Assembly (NCBI GenBank): GCA_029204225.1
Contig: MU832144.1
Coordinates: forward strand, 20,895 to 84,894
Length of the DNA stretch: 64,000 nucleotides
Origin: Diphasiastrum complanatum
Lineage: Eukaryota; Streptophyta; Lycopodiopsida; Lycopodiales; Lycopodiaceae
Reading direction: 5' to 3'
A program made the translations under genes and the position numbers. The notes under the pieces were generated by a model. That model was not told the DNA's origin, did no database searches, and was given only the letters and a program-made list of their open reading frames with translations. Below, piece by piece: positions 12,301-22,268 of the stretch. The stretch's first letter is position 1; each line of letters starts with the position of its first letter.

Positions 12301-15015
12301 TGTAGCAATCGGCTTGCAATGTTCCATCTTGAACCGCTTCAAAATCTGCCCAATGTAGCGTTTTTGAGAGATGAAAATTCCAGCCCCTTCTTGTACAAAT
12401 TCAAGACCAAGATAAAAGTGCAATAGGCCTAAATTAGAGGTTTCAAAAACCATACCAAGATCAAGTATTACAGCATCAATCTGCTGCTCATTACTTCCCG
12501 TAATAATAATATCATCAACATAAAGCAAAATAATGATGATATAATCTGAAGTATGCCATAAAGAGTAGATTTGCTAGAACTATTAGTAAATCCTCGATCA
12601 CAAAAGTAGGCATGTATCTTTTGATACCACATCCTCGGAGCTTGCACGCCCTCCTACACAAATGCAAACCTGAAAACAAAAACAGCAAGATAAGGAGACA
12701 CCACAACCAAAAATCAGTAGCAGATTTTTGGGCGCCCTCTTCCAAACAAAACTTGCTGAAAACTGGTTGCATAAAAATCAGATTTGAGATTCTGATTTTT
12801 GGGTGCCAAAAATTGCTCCTCCAAGATCTCTGATGGCCGCCCTCCTTCAACCTGAAAAGAGACAAAAAAGCTGATCCTAACTCCACTTGAAAAGATCAGC
12901 AAGATGCTGAAATTTCACAACAAAAAGCAGAGAAGCTCCTCTTCTGGTAGGGCGCCAACAAACAAGCTTGCTGCAGATCCGATAGCTCTGATACCATGTA
13001 GGAAAGCAAGAGTCAAGTCACCAAGATTTAGTTATCAATCAATCTCCACAGAAAAGAAGAGAGAAGAGGCTAGGCGCCCAACTCTAAGAGAGAGAGAGAG
13101 AGAAAACAGCAACGAGCAATGGAGAGCAATGCTTAGCCAAACTGTAAAAATGGAATACACAATGAGCATCTAAGTACTCTACCTGGATGTGGCCAAATGC
13201 CACCAAACCCTAAGGTTAACCACTTAACTAAATGTAGGGCACTGCCAAAAGTCAAGATAGGGCCCCTAAACAAAATTAGACCCCTAAGGACCCACAAGTC
13301 AGTACATGACCAAAATTGGGTTTAACTGAACTTAAGACAAACTTAAGATGGCCTAAATAACTAAATACCCATGGTTACACAAATCTCGACCTTTTGGGTC
13401 AAAGTAACCTATGGATTAACTTTAGCATAGTCATTTATTTCTAACACTGTCAATATTTTTAGTTGGAGGATGCTATTTCCTTCAGCTTTTATGATCTTTT
13501 GCTCTTATGTGATGCCAAATCTATAATCGAGTTGATAGTAGATGACCAATGAAAGATTGTCTTCTTGCTTTTTGATACTAGGAATCCAATGCAGCTGTCA
13601 AGTTAAATTGTAACCACCGTAAAATAGTGATGTTGAAGAATTCAATCACAGCACAAACATGTCTCTACAGAAGTCCGCACCGAATTTATCCAGCCAAGAG
13701 TAGATCAATCATTGAAAAATTTAGCCTCCGTTTGTAGTCATTACCAAGTTATGAACACAATTCATATGGCATCACTTAAGAACAATAAGGATGATGAGCA
13801 ATAGAGGCTAAGCTGTTGGAGGCATATCAAATCACATTGCCACATATGATGAATAAGCAACTTCACGGTCTATGATTATTAAGAAACTAGCCAGTTATAA
13901 AGAGGCCTCCAAGAAATGAACTGGAGCTGATTTTTTGTGCACATTTTTACCGCTACTTGGAGACTTCCTAGTTTCTGGTTTAGTTTTGGTAGCTACTTCA
14001 GCCACAATGTTCATAAATCACAATGTCCATAAGTCTTAAATGAACATGAATTAGAAATTTGTGACTGCTTCAGTAAATTTTATGCAAAAAGAAAAGGACG
14101 TGGAGCTTATGATCCAAAAGAATGTTTTTAATCTATCTAGATTTTATGCATCACACACTCCTGTATACATGCAACAAATCTGTATCTCATTCAGGCTTTT
14201 GTACTTCATTCTTTTCAGATTATCTTCTACAGGAGTTAGTCTTTTTGTGATAGTGTTTACGTATTTGGGTGTTGCATTATTCATTTAAAGTGCTGATAAG
14301 TTCTGTCATACTTGGCTTTTGTCAGGAGGGCACTCACAACACTCACTTTTGCTTACCTCAGGTAAAGTACATTCTCTGATTATCCTGGATATGCATTTTG
14401 AACTGTGCATGTTTTTGAGTAATGCTGTGGGGAAAGAATGACAGGTTTTCTTTTTCGGACACTTGCTTTGTAATGTAAGAGACTGTTTCTTTTATCCTTG
14501 AAATCAACATTGATAATAGATATGATATTTTTTTCATTTTGCATATGTAGAGTTTGGAAGCAGTTAAAAGACTTTGTCCAAAGAAGGCATTCTTTGTGGG
14601 TATGACTCATGAATTTGACCATGAACTGGTCAATGAGGAACTTGGAAGGTGGTCGGAAAGGTAATCTGTCTTTGGCATTTCCATGATACAGAAATTCTAT
14701 GTGTGTTGCCTCTTACACTCTGTGATTTTGTGCACTTACTGCTGCTTGTGTTACATTCTGTGACTTTTTTAGGATTTTCAAGAAAGAGGCATCGTTCTTT
14801 TGTTAAATCATATGTAAAATTGCATGCTGAGGGATGAAATAGATAGCTTAAATTGCAGTGGGATCATGACTTTATCATAACACTGTTGACCAACATTAAT
14901 CTACGGACTGCTACAATTTTAGATACTGATTCAGAGCTCAAAATTTTAATTTTGTAGGGAAGGGATTGAAGTACAACTTGCTTATGATGGCTTACGGATA
15001 CTCGTTGACTTGTGA
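252..15015 (+). CDS. MBL-fold metallo-hydrolase, C-terminal part (partial, six exons)
   Basis: Host gene. Exons 252-399, 3122-3227, 10230-10288, 14326-14361, 14551-14660 and 14958-15015 (last one +/-1) join in phase to 171 residues and a TGA stop. All introns are GT-AG. Seen in order: a helical stretch with KSLKEGQEIRRVAQ, then MHGEDY, FLFGKKSKIAYISDVS, VDVLILDTLYK, GTHNTHFCLPQ, GMTHEFDHE and the end AYDGLRILVDL. These match the conserved plant family of metallo-beta-lactamase-fold hydrolases like Arabidopsis At1g30300, with the Asp of SDVS and the His of MTHEFDH as expected metal ligands. The HxHxDH motif should lie upstream of the window. The substrate is unknown. Introns two and three are 7.0 and 4.0 kb because of transposon insertions. 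No stop or frameshift is seen in the exons, so the gene is probably functional. Confidence 0.85.
640..1265 (+). pseudogene. LINE reverse transcriptase fragment
   Basis: Lies in the first visible intron of the hydrolase gene. A first block ends with WFTQECKETKELLND, like the endonuclease-RT linker of LINEs. A second block at about 851-1120 has LYVGDVVFLCDTRCSLQQHL followed by NLDKTK, a decayed form of the LINE LYADDVVLL...N..KTK catalytic region, in which the Ala and first Asp of YADD are replaced by Val and Gly. About 1190-1260 reads FETLVNLVLLYGC, the usual block after RT. Several stops and a deletion between blocks show that it is dead. Confidence 0.7.
1266..2230. other. Intron sequence, no gene seen
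   Basis: AT-rich intron. Short repeats occur around 1700-1860 and 2125-2150, including ctacatagtacaatg twice and many TACATA/TATAGT steps. Nothing else is recognised. Confidence 0.4.
2231..2410 (-). pseudogene. Ty1/copia RNase H fragment
   Basis: On the - strand 2405 to about 2285 reads GYVDVDWARDAEDRRSTTGY, then FSLGSSDISWSRRAQ. This is the copia RNase H block (DSDWAGD..DRRSTSGYVF..G..ISW.S..Q). Only about 50 codons remain. The + strand reading frame over it is a shadow. Confidence 0.7.
2411..2788 (+). repeat. Unclassified retroposon 3' end, copy 1
   Basis: Directly follows the copia fragment. Its last about 130 bp (GGAGACATTTTTTTCATACG, later AGACATTAATAAA) match the block at 48910-49011, and both are followed at once by a pyrimidine microsatellite. 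There is no coding capacity. It is probably the 3' end of a non-LTR element or SINE. Confidence 0.5.
2789..2850. repeat. (TTTC)n-(CT)n-(CA)n microsatellite
   Basis: Composite array: TTTC units, then CT, then CA repeats with one interruption. It abuts the retroposon end and probably grew from its tail. Confidence 0.95.
3122..3227 (+). CDS. MBL-fold hydrolase, exon B
   Basis: Encodes VMHGEDYVSLGFLFGKKS to SRIPLEIEN plus one base. The acceptor is GGTGTAG and the donor GTAAGA. Carries the conserved HGEDY and the YISDVS motif, whose Asp is a probable metal ligand. Confidence 0.88.
3228..4439. other. Intron sequence with a 44-bp tandem duplication
   Basis: No gene is recognised. The only structured part is the duplication at 3721-3808. 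The region from about 4060 may be the decayed start of the copia 5' LTR, but I cannot place its TG end. Confidence 0.4.
3721..3808. repeat. Perfect 44-bp tandem duplication
   Basis: Units 3721-3764 and 3765-3808 are identical by eye. Each contains the imperfect palindrome CCCTAACCCTCTAGAGATTAGGGC in part, with a telomere-like CCCTAACCC core. Confidence 0.9.
4440..4896 (+). repeat. Copia A 5' LTR (recognisable part)
   Basis: Matches the last 450 bp or so of the 3' LTR (for example gagtacgc.gttgcatcc.ctatt and the end TCTTCCAACA). It ends in CA immediately before the primer site. Confidence 0.75.
4897..4910 (+). promoter_or_regulatory. Primer binding site, initiator Met tRNA type
   Basis: TGGTATCAAAGCAG directly after the LTR end, one base off the standard TGGTATCAGAGC of plant copia elements. 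Confidence 0.85.
5030..5720 (+). pseudogene. Copia A gag, interrupted by a MITE
   Basis: Starts with MDSQSKAGLIVDKL; later blocks read YHLWKFKMKSVLIANELWDV and KDGKAFALIILNISDT. The MITE at 5249-5450 splits the frame, which resumes with VSEAHTSKEVWDIVSTL. Close relative of the gag at 28978. Frameshifts and stops follow, and no zinc knuckle is seen. Confidence 0.8.
5249..5450. mobile_element. hAT-like MITE inserted in copia gag
   Basis: 202 bp between two copies of the 8-bp duplication AGATACAC (5241-5248 and 5451-5458). Starts CATAGTTGCC and ends TTGCAACATTA, so the ends share GTTGC as inverted repeats. The body is packed with short palindromes of the type CGGTTCGAACCG. An 8-bp duplication is the hallmark of hAT elements. 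No coding capacity. Confidence 0.75.
6100..6470 (+). pseudogene. Copia A integrase remnant
   Basis: GAKYFITFIDEQ at about 6272 corresponds to the copia integrase core block GGARYFVTFIDD, followed by QFKERAELKTGKRIK. Upstream CHSCIVGK-like residues suggest the pre-integrase zinc region. Many stops. Confidence 0.65.
6540..7440 (+). pseudogene. Copia A reverse transcriptase, broken
   Basis: Blocks in order: WREAMDGEYSSLIKNQTW, CKWIFKIKYKVDGSI, KARLVARGFSQ, IRTLLLYAVAVNLEIHQMDV, a stop at 6847, LHRALYGLKQSARAW, the catalytic LYVDDTLLFSD, then a frameshift and AHYCLSIQIQRDKEKK. This is the RVT_2 domain nearly complete but with at least one stop and one frameshift. Confidence 0.85.
7441..8080 (+). 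pseudogene. Copia A RNase H, broken
   Basis: Reads GYSDVSWARDVDTRRSTSGF and LSSTEAEYIIASQATKE, then CDNQSAIALSANPRF across frameshifts. Ends just before the purine tract AAGGAGGAG at 8079-8086 that primes second-strand synthesis. Confidence 0.8.
8087..8924 (+). repeat. Copia A 3' LTR
   Basis: Starts TGTTGGATTATTCTCC after the polypurine tract and ends CTTCTTCCAACA, 838 bp. Contains a TATAAATAG-like box near 8380. Confidence 0.85.
9147..9290 (+). repeat. Second LTR tail of the copia A family with decayed primer site
   Basis: About 130 bp matching the last part of the copia A LTR (ttgttcgaatttgataggcg to cttccttcttccaac), followed by GAGAATCAGAGCAG, a decayed primer site. It is a fragment of a separate insertion. 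The 220 bp before it are unassigned. Confidence 0.75.
9291..9686. other. Intron sequence, no gene seen
   Basis: AT-rich; may be leader sequence of the fragment before it. Nothing recognised. Confidence 0.35.
9687..10077. mobile_element. Foldback MITE with long inverted repeats
   Basis: Starts CATAGTTGTAGC and ends CGTTGCAACTATG. Inside, about 9766-9855 and 9899-9996 are inverted copies (for example ATATAGTATTGGTACCCTCT versus AGAGGGTACCAATACTATAT), leaving a short loop. Flanks share TATGGAA, at a slightly offset position, as a possible target duplication. Non-coding, with poly(T) runs. Ends resemble the MITE at 5249. Confidence 0.75.
10230..10288 (+). CDS. MBL-fold hydrolase, exon C
   Basis: Acceptor TTTTATAG, donor GTTGTG. 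With the spare base of exon B it encodes VISKQGAGPVDVLILDTLYK. LILDTLY is a conserved strand of the family. Confidence 0.85.
10289..11081. other. Intron sequence, no gene seen
   Basis: AT-rich intron sequence up to the copia B target site. Nothing recognised. Confidence 0.4.
11082..11521 (-). repeat. Copia B 3' LTR (left copy)
   Basis: Runs TGTAGGAAAG to TTTCTAACA on the + strand. On the - strand it follows the polypurine tract at 11522-11532. Differs from the right copy by a handful of substitutions and a 14-15 bp gap near 11300, and holds a short (GA)n. Confidence 0.93.
11559..12625 (-). pseudogene. Copia B reverse transcriptase C-terminus and RNase H
   Basis: From high to low coordinate: KIHAYFCDRGF-like block, catalytic LYVDDIIITGSNE at about 12528, LHFYLGLEF, CKPIATPMETGLKLS, a frameshift near 12200-12270, CNSRPDISYSVSLMSQFMHA, FSDSDWGGNQDTRRSTSGHC, SSSEAEYRAIF, LSDSQSAIAIAQNPVFHART and KHIEIHYHFVRE. 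RNase H is nearly intact; the RT N-terminal half is absent. Confidence 0.88.
12626..12984 (-). other. Copia B leader
   Basis: Lies between primer site and RT remnant. It has repeated patches such as TTTTTGG(G/T)(C/T)GCC and no gag similarity. Frames across it look hydrophobic but belong to no family I know. Confidence 0.4.
12985..12996 (-). promoter_or_regulatory. Copia B primer binding site
   Basis: On the - strand TGGTATCAGAGC follows the LTR directly, the classic initiator Met tRNA site. Confidence 0.92.
12997..13446 (-). repeat. Copia B 5' LTR (right copy)
   Basis: Near-identical partner of 11082-11521, same TG and CA ends, followed by the target duplication. Confidence 0.93.
13452..14325. 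other. Intron sequence, no gene seen
   Basis: Remainder of hydrolase intron 3. No recognisable repeat or coding block. Confidence 0.4.
14326..14361 (+). CDS. MBL-fold hydrolase, exon D (micro-exon)
   Basis: Twelve codons, EGTHNTHFCLPQ, between acceptor TTTTGTCAG and donor GTAAAG. HNTHFC..P is strongly conserved in the family. Confidence 0.88.
14551..14660 (+). CDS. MBL-fold hydrolase, exon E
   Basis: Encodes SLEAVKRLCPKKAFFVGMTH then EFDHELVNEELGRWSE plus two bases. GMTHEFDH holds the C-terminal metal-binding His. Acceptor ATATGTAG, donor GTAATC. Confidence 0.9.
14958..15015 (+). CDS. MBL-fold hydrolase, last exon
   Basis: Encodes REGIEVQLAYDGLRILVDL and stops with TGA, the usual end of the family. 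Start may be off by one base. Confidence 0.85.
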
Positions 15016-15658
15016 TTTGGTCAGCACTGCTGCTTTGAAAAATTTCCTGCAAACAAATATTCTCTTGCACTCTACCTGGGTGGCAAATATCTTTTGGCAT
15101 CTGGCCTGGATTATCCAGCATCAGTCTCGGGCGTTGTTGCAGCATAATATATGTTCAAATTACGTGAGCTTCATTATTGACACTGCAATTTTGGCATTCC
15201 CTTCCACACCAGAATACAAAAAATTCATGCTCTTGACAAAATTGACATATAGGCTTACATTCAATACATCTCATTCTTCCATTTGAAGCTTTAGTCTAGT
15301 TGTGTAGCTTTACATGACTAGACTAATGATCTGAATATGAATTTTAGCTAACATGCAATAGCATCTTCAATGAGCCTCTTTGGAGGATTGCAATTTGCAT
15401 AAACAAGCTTATCCAAAATCCCTCTGCTGTTCATTTTTAGAAACCCTATTTTAGGTGTTTATGGGGGCGGCCATATTATGAATTGCAGCAACGGGACTAT
15501 GCGACTAGCAGTATAAACAGGTTCACTCAGTTTTGCTGTTAATTTATGGGATAAAGCCATAACTTCGAGCTACATGGACTTTTCATATTAACTCAGTATT
15601 TTTTTTATCTCTGTTCAGCAAAAACTCCAACCCCCACCTTAACGTTGAGGAAATGCCC
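15016..15658 (+). other. 3' flank of the hydrolase gene
   Basis: Should contain the 3' untranslated region. No gene seen; the frame running on from 14966 is a shadow of the last exon. Confidence 0.45.
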
Positions 15659-15676
15659 CCGTGTGTGTGTGTGTGT

Positions 15677-15747
<71 letters not shown>

Positions 15748-15749
15748 AC
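15659..15749. repeat. (GT)n-(CT)n-(CA)n compound microsatellite
   Basis: About 10 GT, 21 CT and 13 CA units without breaks. The GT and CA arms are complementary, so a single strand could fold back with a CT loop. Confidence 0.95.
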
Positions 15750-16806
<1,057 letters not shown>

Positions 16807-16869
16807 TATGGTTCCTCCTCGCGCCACTGCTGGTCGCCAAACCTCTCGCTCTCCTACCCGCTACCACCT

Positions 16870-17125
16870 CAACTCCCTCCCTCGTTGATTCATCACCCCC
16901 CTCTCACTGATCCCTCACCCCCCCTCGTTGATTCCCCACCCCTCGCTATGGTTCTACCCTCCCTCGTTGTTGGATATTCACCTTCCCTCGCTGCTGGATG
17001 GTCACCCTCCCTCGCTAACTACCTATCTGCCACCCCCGATGATGGTTGCTCACCCTCCCTCGCTGAATGCCCACCTCTACTCTTCGTTGAAGGCCCACCC
17101 TCCCTCACTACAGTTCCGCCCCTCC
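16870..17125 (+). repeat. Degenerate CACCCTCCCTCGCTG repeats in LINE leader
   Basis: CCCTCCCTCG(C/T)TG recurs about eight times with a spacing near 27-30 bp. The composition is strongly C-rich compared with the neighbourhood. Probably the 5' untranslated region of the LINE. Confidence 0.75.
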
Positions 17126-17132
17126 CGTTCTA

Positions 17133-18010
17133 TTGTCCAATGATGTGGTAGCGATGCCTGCTGACTTGTCACCACCCCCTGCCCCGCAGGCAGAGCAGCT
17201 TGCCTACGTGGCAGCAGCTGTCCAATCATGTCCGTTGATTCCACCATCTTCTGCCCATTTTGCTCCCGATTTGGCTTCTCTTCTGTCTTCTGGCCCTACT
17301 TTTCCCGCACCTATCGGTGCTCACTCTTCTTCTTTCCCGACAACACAATTTACAACGAATATCCCATATACGCTTTTCAAATCGACCGAACTTTTTTCCT
17401 CTTGGCAAATCAATTAAATCAAGGCACATTTTCAGTTTTTGTGGCATGAAATCTCATAGCTGAAAGGAACAGTTACCTCTCTGATCAATGAGAAAAACAT
17501 ATTGCAGTCCAAGATGGCATCACTTGAACAATCCATCGGGATCAAGCAGGCTGCAGCTTCGGAATCCACCACCAATATGATACGGGAGCTAGAAACCAAG
17601 ATTGAAAAGCAACAAGAAGAGGCCCTGTCTTGGGCATCTGTTTTGAAAAAGGGCACCAAACCAAGCGCCCCCATCTCCTCGGTTATCTCAGCCACCATCT
17701 CGGAAGAGAAATCTTGAGACCAGAAAGCTCATAACATTAGAGTTCGCGGAATCCCGGATATACAAGATGCCAACGCTTTCTCGACACCACTCTCGGGCAC
17801 AGGACAGAAGGGTTGGACACCGCATGGAGGACTACTAGAGATGCAGCCACACTCATTATCCGTTTCACTTCCCTTGAGAGTCACCGAGATGATTTGCGGT
17901 GTAGAGCTAAGCTACGTGGTACCACCATCTATATGGATGACGACCTCACATATATCCAGGTGGAGGAGAGGCGTAAGGCAGACGAGTCATTTATCGAGAT
18001 GGACGAGTGC
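17133..18010 (+). pseudogene. LINE ORF1-like protein, broken
   Basis: A Pro/Ser-rich start, then a coiled-coil stretch (TTNMIRELETKIEKQQEEAL) at about 17502-17717, then NIRVRGIPDIQDANA, and DTAWRTTRDAATLIIRFTSL, CRAKLRGTTIYMDDDLTYIQ and VEERRKA from 17813. Coiled coil plus an RRM-like region ending in Y-D-D-L is the L1-type ORF1 layout. At least two frameshifts. Confidence 0.65.
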
Positions 18011-18039
18011 GCTTTCTTGACAGCGCTCCTAGTAGCTCT

Positions 18040-18690
18040 CAGTGCTAGGGATTTGGGGTCCGCCGGTTCGGGAGTGCCTCGGGGCCCCATCCACACCCGC
18101 TCCCTGCTCATTCAAAGACTTTGTGACCTTGGTTTCTCCACATATATTGTTCTAGCAGTGATGGCTCTTTATGAGAAGGTCTTGGGATGTTTTTGACAGG
18201 GCAGTGGCCTATCTGATCACATTTGGAGCACCATTGGGGTGAAACAGAGATGTTCTCTTTCACTGATTCTCTTTGGACTGTACATTGATGAGTTAGAGCG
18301 AGTCATCTTACAGTGTGGCGGGGCTGGTTGTAGACTTGGCACTATTCTGATTGCTATTCTCCTCTATGCGGATGAGGTGGTACTAGTATCCCCGACCAGA
18401 GAGGGATTACAGAGGCAGCTGAATTGTTTACAGGGATTTTGTACTAGATAGGGATTGGGGGTGAACACTGCGAAGACCAAGGTTATGGTCTTCAATACTT
18501 CTCGAGCCTTCATGCAGCGCTAGGAGCTCATCTTGGATGGACAGGCCTTAGAGGTCGTTTCCTCTTATACTTATATGGGGATACTCTTTTCTGGTCCTAC
18601 CTTCAGCATGCGACAAGCTGTATCCACCCGACTTGGGAAGGGGCACTCCTCTCTTGTTCAGCTTGAGCGGTTCTATGGATTTTCGTAGCG
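18040..18690 (+). pseudogene. LINE reverse transcriptase, broken
   Basis: LGFSTYIVLAVMALYEKVLG, then GVKQRCSLSLILFGLYIDEL, LLYADEVVLVSPTREGLQRQ, GLGVNTAKTKVMVFN, and SYTYMGILFSG. The catalytic YADD is YADE here. A stop precedes GLGVNTAK and another falls in the thumb. Confidence 0.85.
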
Positions 18691-20100
18691 TTTCTCAAAA
18701 ATGTACTTATTTATTTATTCATTTTTATTTTATAATTTATGGGCAATATGGGTATCAAATTAATGCTCTAATTAAGGGCAATATATTTATATAGGTTGCC
18801 GAATGGTTTGGGTACAAGAATGGTCCAGTTCAGGTGCATTAACTCCCAGATTTAGGGGTTAGGTCCTTTAAAATAAAAAATTAGAATGGCTTGTCGTGTT
18901 TAGAGGAGGATCTCTCTCTAAACATTCTGAGTCTGATGACGAGATCGACATTCCTACACGGCCGCCTAGGCCTCGTAGATAGCTTCTGTACATGGCCCAG
19001 GTTGGGGGCACTTTATTCCTGTTTCTAAGATTTCAGTGTGGCGGCATTGTCTAGCCCGGGTTGTGGGCATTCATACTTTTCTCTGCCAGCTTGCCATGTC
19101 TTTCTTTTACAGCTATTTACAACTATTTCTTTATGTGTTTTACTTGGCCCGGGTTGTGGGCTTTGATGAGTCACTTAGTTCTGCCATGTTTAGATTTCCT
19201 GTTTTTTCACATTGTCCGCTCATGGACTAAGCTCCCAACACCAACTAGAGAGGTTTTGTTTTCGGAAGTTCATTTGGGATGCCCCGAGTAAGTGTCAACA
19301 CCTTGATATTCTTGTTATTCCCACAACATTTTATACAGTAGAGACATGGTGTATAGGTCTCACTACATTTGATTGGGCTAGTATTTCATGCTTGCAAATC
19401 GTTATGCTATTACATATGATATGGGCTAAGCCCTTCGTCCCACATCGGATCATTTTGGCGGAGTTTGTAGTTTCACCTTTATAGCTTGACACTATCTTTC
19501 GATTTATCATGTTTATTAAGAGAGTCAGATTGTGTTCCTTGGATGAGCAGAGATACACACAGGCAACACTCACTTCATCTCATCAACTTCACAACCATGG
19601 TTTTAAATTATCATGGTTCTCTCAGACCTCTCGCTTGCTTACACATTTGGCATTTCTATCACAGATCTCCCATCGAGTACCCATGACTACATCAAACAAT
19701 TTTTATACATAACATATCTTGATCGAGCATATTAGGTCCAATTAGAAAAAATCGACTATTATCGGACTCATTTTTTAAAGAGGGATTTGACTTAGTCATT
19801 CATGTTCTGATACAAATCAGACTTTGAATAACTATTCTTATCAATAAAAAAACGATTTGTCACTATAGGCTTGGGTTGATTGGTCATAACTCCAATTGAT
19901 GGGAGATTATTTTTCAGATTAAGCCTAAGAATGTAGGTAGGTGAGTGTTGAGGTTTAAGGCATGGTGGTTTGGGACACCATGGCTTATCGGAGATTAGAG
20001 TTTGCTTTATGGTGGTCTATGGCTCCAGTGCATGGGAAAGAGGTGGAAGTACTTCTATGGGCGGTAATGTAGTGCTTGTCACCTGATTGTGTCTTAGCAA
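18691..20100. other. Unassigned repeat-like sequence
   Basis: GCCCGGGTTGTGGGC recurs three times between 18995 and 19160. At about 19415-19480 the string GGGCTAAGCCC..TCCCACATCGGAT resembles a motif common in plant LTRs. No coding block is recognised. Confidence 0.4.
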
Positions 20101-20149
20101 TGAATGGATTCGACGATGGGGTTTCTAACACAACTCATACGTATCTATA

Positions 20150-21150
20150 CCTCTAACATAGCGAAGAATACTCTTCGTAGCTTTTCAATGCGTCTCCCTA
20201 GGTGTAGCCATAAATTTACTTACAAGACTGACAACATAACTTATGTGAGGATGACTAGTGGTAAGATAAATGGGACAACCAACTAATTGATGAAATAGTG
20301 TAGCGTCAACTAGTTTACTCTTATTCTCATGAGATAATTTCTTATCAACCTCCATAGACGTAGAAACTAGCTTACTATCACACATTTTGAAATGCTCTCT
20401 CCTTCACATACTTTGTCTACATGAGTGCGATACATTCATGCCAGTGCCAAATTTCCACTCCCAAACAATAGTGCATCAATCCAAGATCAATCGTGTCAAA
20501 GTTGGAAGATAAATTCTTCTAGATTGCACTAATCAAACATTTATCATTACTTGTGATAATGAGGTCATCTACAAACAGCACGATCAGGTGATGCTAGAAT
20601 CTCGCGCAAAATAGTAAAGATTGAAATCAGAAAAAGTGCGTACCAAACCTCTAGATAGGAGATACTCATCAAAGTGGCTATGCCAAGCATGAGGTGCTTG
20701 CTTCAATCCATACAAGGCTTTCTTCAACTTACATACTTTGTGTTATGTGCCTCATGTCACAAAGCCATTTGGCTGCTACATATAAATTTTCTCTTCAAGT
20801 TTGTCGTTCAGAAAAGCGGACTTTACAACCATTTGATGCAGATTCTATCCAAACAACGCCGCCAAGCAATTACCATGTGAAGTGTGTTCCATTTAGCCAC
20901 AAGAGCGAATGTCTCCTCGCAGTGAATGCCCTTATTCTATGCATATCCATTTACCACAAGCCTCACTTTGTGTTTCACAAGAGTGCCTTCGGCATTGTAC
21001 TTCGTCTTGTTTCCAATGAGTTTCTTACCATCTGGAAGATCCACTATCTCCCAAGTATCATGGCGTTTGATGGAATCTCCTCTTGCATTGCTTTTTGAAA
21101 ATCTCTTGATCCTTGGGCTCCTCAAAGCAAGAGGACTCACTTGACTCAAC
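20150..21150 (-). pseudogene. Ty1/copia element C reverse transcriptase, inverted fragment
   Basis: From 21150 down: RHDTWEIVDLPDGKKLIG, KTKYNAEGTLVKHKVRLVV, a region matching HQMVVKSAFLNDKLEEKIYV, catalytic LFVDDLIITSNDK at about 20560, LGLMHYCLGVEIW, then SKLVSTSMEVDKKLS and LVGCPIYLTTSHPHISY to 20185. Many stops. No LTR is seen on either side. Confidence 0.82.
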
Positions 21151-21279
21151 AACGTGGCTCATAAGTGCTAGATTGACCATATATTTATTACGTCTTTTCT
21201 TCTCGCGTGTAGAGCGACATAGCTCTATTCCTTGTTTACTAGATTTTGCTACCTCTTGTTTTGCACTCTCCAGCAATCT

Positions 21280-21900
21280 GAGATCATTTAATTGTCTCCA
21301 AAAATCATTTATAGTCATGAATAGCAGAGTCGCATCGTCTACATAAAAAAGGATGGCAATCAAAATATCACCAAGCTTGCAACATGCACCACCACACTAT
21401 TCAATAACTCTCTCAAGCTCATCAATATGAAATTGAAATTGAGTGGGTGAGAGGAAACAACCATGCTTTACTCCAATGGTAGTCCATATCTGCTATGAAA
21501 TGTCGACGTCACTCCAAAAACAACCAAAAATTATCTCATAAAGTGCCATCACCACTAGAATCATATTAGTGGAGAAACCAAAATCACGTAGTTATGGATG
21601 AGAAGGGACTATGGAACAGAGTCAATGGCTTTCTTGAAGTCAACAAAACAACAATTGTTCTCTCCTATGTTTGGCTTCCTCGATGATATAGCATTTGGAC
21701 GGATGCAATTTAAGAAATGTCTCTTGACATCGTCTTAAAGTCTTTTCTAATGCATCTAAATGATATGATACAGAAGTTTCCTTGATAGGTAAGGTGAGTA
21801 TTGGACTACCCTCAAAGACGCTCTCATCAATCGTTTCAAACCTTCTAAACTGACTCAAAGCCCATTCATCCAAATCACACATATTAAGATGCATCACGAA
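21280..21900 (-). pseudogene. LINE reverse transcriptase fragment, inverted
   Basis: From high to low: EEAKHRREQLLFC and VDFKKAIDSVP (about 21690-21620), FSTNMILVVMALYE, GVKHGCFLSPTQF, HIDELERVIE.CGGACCKLG and ILIAILFYVDDATLLF (21363-21310). Same family as the LINE at 18040 (ERVILQCGGAGCRLGTILIA). Full of frameshifts; ends abruptly at copia C. Confidence 0.8.
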
Positions 21901-22268
21901 GAGTCTGTTAGAAGCTACATTGAGCGAGCAAAGGCCGAGTCACCTTTGATAATAGTGACAGTTCCGTTACTATTCATTCATCTAGAAAATTCAAACTCCC
22001 ACGCTTCCATGACACTGATTCATCTACTACCAATTTTATGTTTGAGCCATACCAGTCCACCCAAGAGAAAGGTCATTATGTTGAATCTACCGATATCATA
22101 AACTGGAGCCATAGTTTGACTACGATTGATTGCGTGAATGCTAATTATTATGTTCAAAATTAGGCTAATTGTACCTATACTCCTCTGGACGATAATCAAT
22201 TACCTCTTGATCTAGACACATGTATCATAAATATCAATTTTATTGATATTCTTTCACAAAATGATGAA

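Larger units (their letters stand above)
11082..13446 (-). mobile_element. Ty1/copia element B, internally deleted
   Basis: Two LTRs of 440 and 450 bp surround only 1475 bp. The 5-bp duplication CTGTC flanks it exactly (11077-11081, 13447-13451). Reading on the - strand: LTR, PBS, leader, then directly the catalytic part of RT and RNase H; gag, protease, integrase and early RT are missing. Sits in intron 3 of the hydrolase gene, antisense to it. Confidence 0.92.

Noticed and set aside
12515-12902. Hydrophobic - strand frames that look like a small membrane protein
   Set aside because: They overlap the copia B leader and RT junction; composition comes from non-coding T-rich sequence.
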